Shown here in pieces: positions 28,508 to 28,591 of a DNA stretch of 28,591 nt. Source of the DNA: Clostridia bacterium (GTDB taxonomy: Bacteria > Bacillota > Clostridia > Oscillospirales > Acutalibacteraceae); assembly GCA_900752115.1 (NCBI GenBank), contig CAADUC010000036.1, forward strand, positions 1-28,591, written 5' to 3'. Numbering within the stretch: the stretch's first letter is position 1; each line of letters opens with the position of its first letter. Both the position numbers and the translations under genes were made by a program. The notes beneath the pieces are model-generated. The model saw only the letters and a list, made by a program, of their open reading frames with translations. It did no database searches and was not told the origin of the DNA.

Positions 28508-28591
28508 AAACCCCCGGCTGTGCCGGGGAGTTCAAAAAGAGCTTTAGCGTTCCATAGGAAAGAAAAACTCCTTTTGATACAATAAAGATGC
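28508..28591 (+). mobile_element. Possible left end of an IS200/IS605-type element, cut by the window edge
   Basis: A subterminal hairpin CCCCGGC/GCCGGGG (28512-28528, loop TGT) is followed by AGTTCAAAAAGAGCTTTAGC and then CCATAGGAAAG and TTTTGATACAATAAAG at the edge. The hairpin near an end plus this kind of leader is what I recall before tnpA genes of IS200-like elements in clostridia. The transposase itself is not in the window, so the call is a guess from pattern. Confidence 0.35.

Noticed and set aside
27033..28535. 500-codon minus-strand frame opposite ackA
   Set aside because: Antisense shadow of a highly conserved enzyme gene; it also runs through the ackA terminator.

Overview
The window looks like chromosomal DNA of a gut-type, endospore-forming Clostridia species, probably in or near the Oscillospiraceae. 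This rests on gene content: a pro-sigma-K fragment, an AgrB/AgrD-type peptide system, strong AGGAGG ribosome sites with frequent TTG/GTG starts, and an acetate kinase next to tmcAL. No rRNA, tRNA or CRISPR array was seen.

Layout. (1) 1-3.75 kb, minus strand: the replication/partition end of a Tn1549-like integrative conjugative element (parB, three small accessory genes, a repA-type initiator running off the left edge). Its leader carries two terminator-like hairpins and paired 10-bp direct repeats. (2) 3.76-8.16 kb, plus strand: an AT-richer dTDP-sugar operon (rfbC, a WbqC-like gene, a DegT-family aminotransferase, rfbA, rfbB) without rfbD. (3) 8.5-11.4 kb: an agr-like quorum-sensing locus in the order response regulator, GHKL kinase, AgrB, AgrD. 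agrB has no stop codon of its own and reads in frame through agrD, and the predicted peptide ring has Ser where Cys is usual. (4) 11.5-16.3 kb: a recombination module: a small sigma-like HTH protein behind a hairpin that hides its ribosome site, about 450 bp of structured non-coding DNA, a DinG/XPD-type Fe-S helicase that seems to start at ATT, a 60-codon ORF and a large serine recombinase. (5) 16.3-16.5 kb, minus strand: the N-terminal 67 codons of sigK, cut exactly where the recombinase gene ends.

The convergent recombinase/sigK arrangement is that of a skin (sigK-intervening) element. No C-terminal half of sigK is visible in the window, so if the element is intact its other end lies left of base 1. 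Everything from 1 to about 16.3 kb (conjugative element, sugar operon, quorum-sensing locus) would then be cargo of an element of at least 16 kb that is removed in the mother cell during sporulation. This is the main hypothesis of the annotation.

(6) 16.5-28.6 kb is GC-rich and looks like ordinary chromosome: a type A chloramphenicol acetyltransferase with a near-perfect promoter, a GH127-type glycosidase divergent from an AraC regulator, a glycerate 2-kinase behind a second AraC regulator, a membrane-anchored serpin, a DUF4380-like protein, tmcAL and ackA. The last 80 bases resemble the left end of an IS200/IS605-type element. All assignments come from reading the sequence and knowledge of families; no database search was run.
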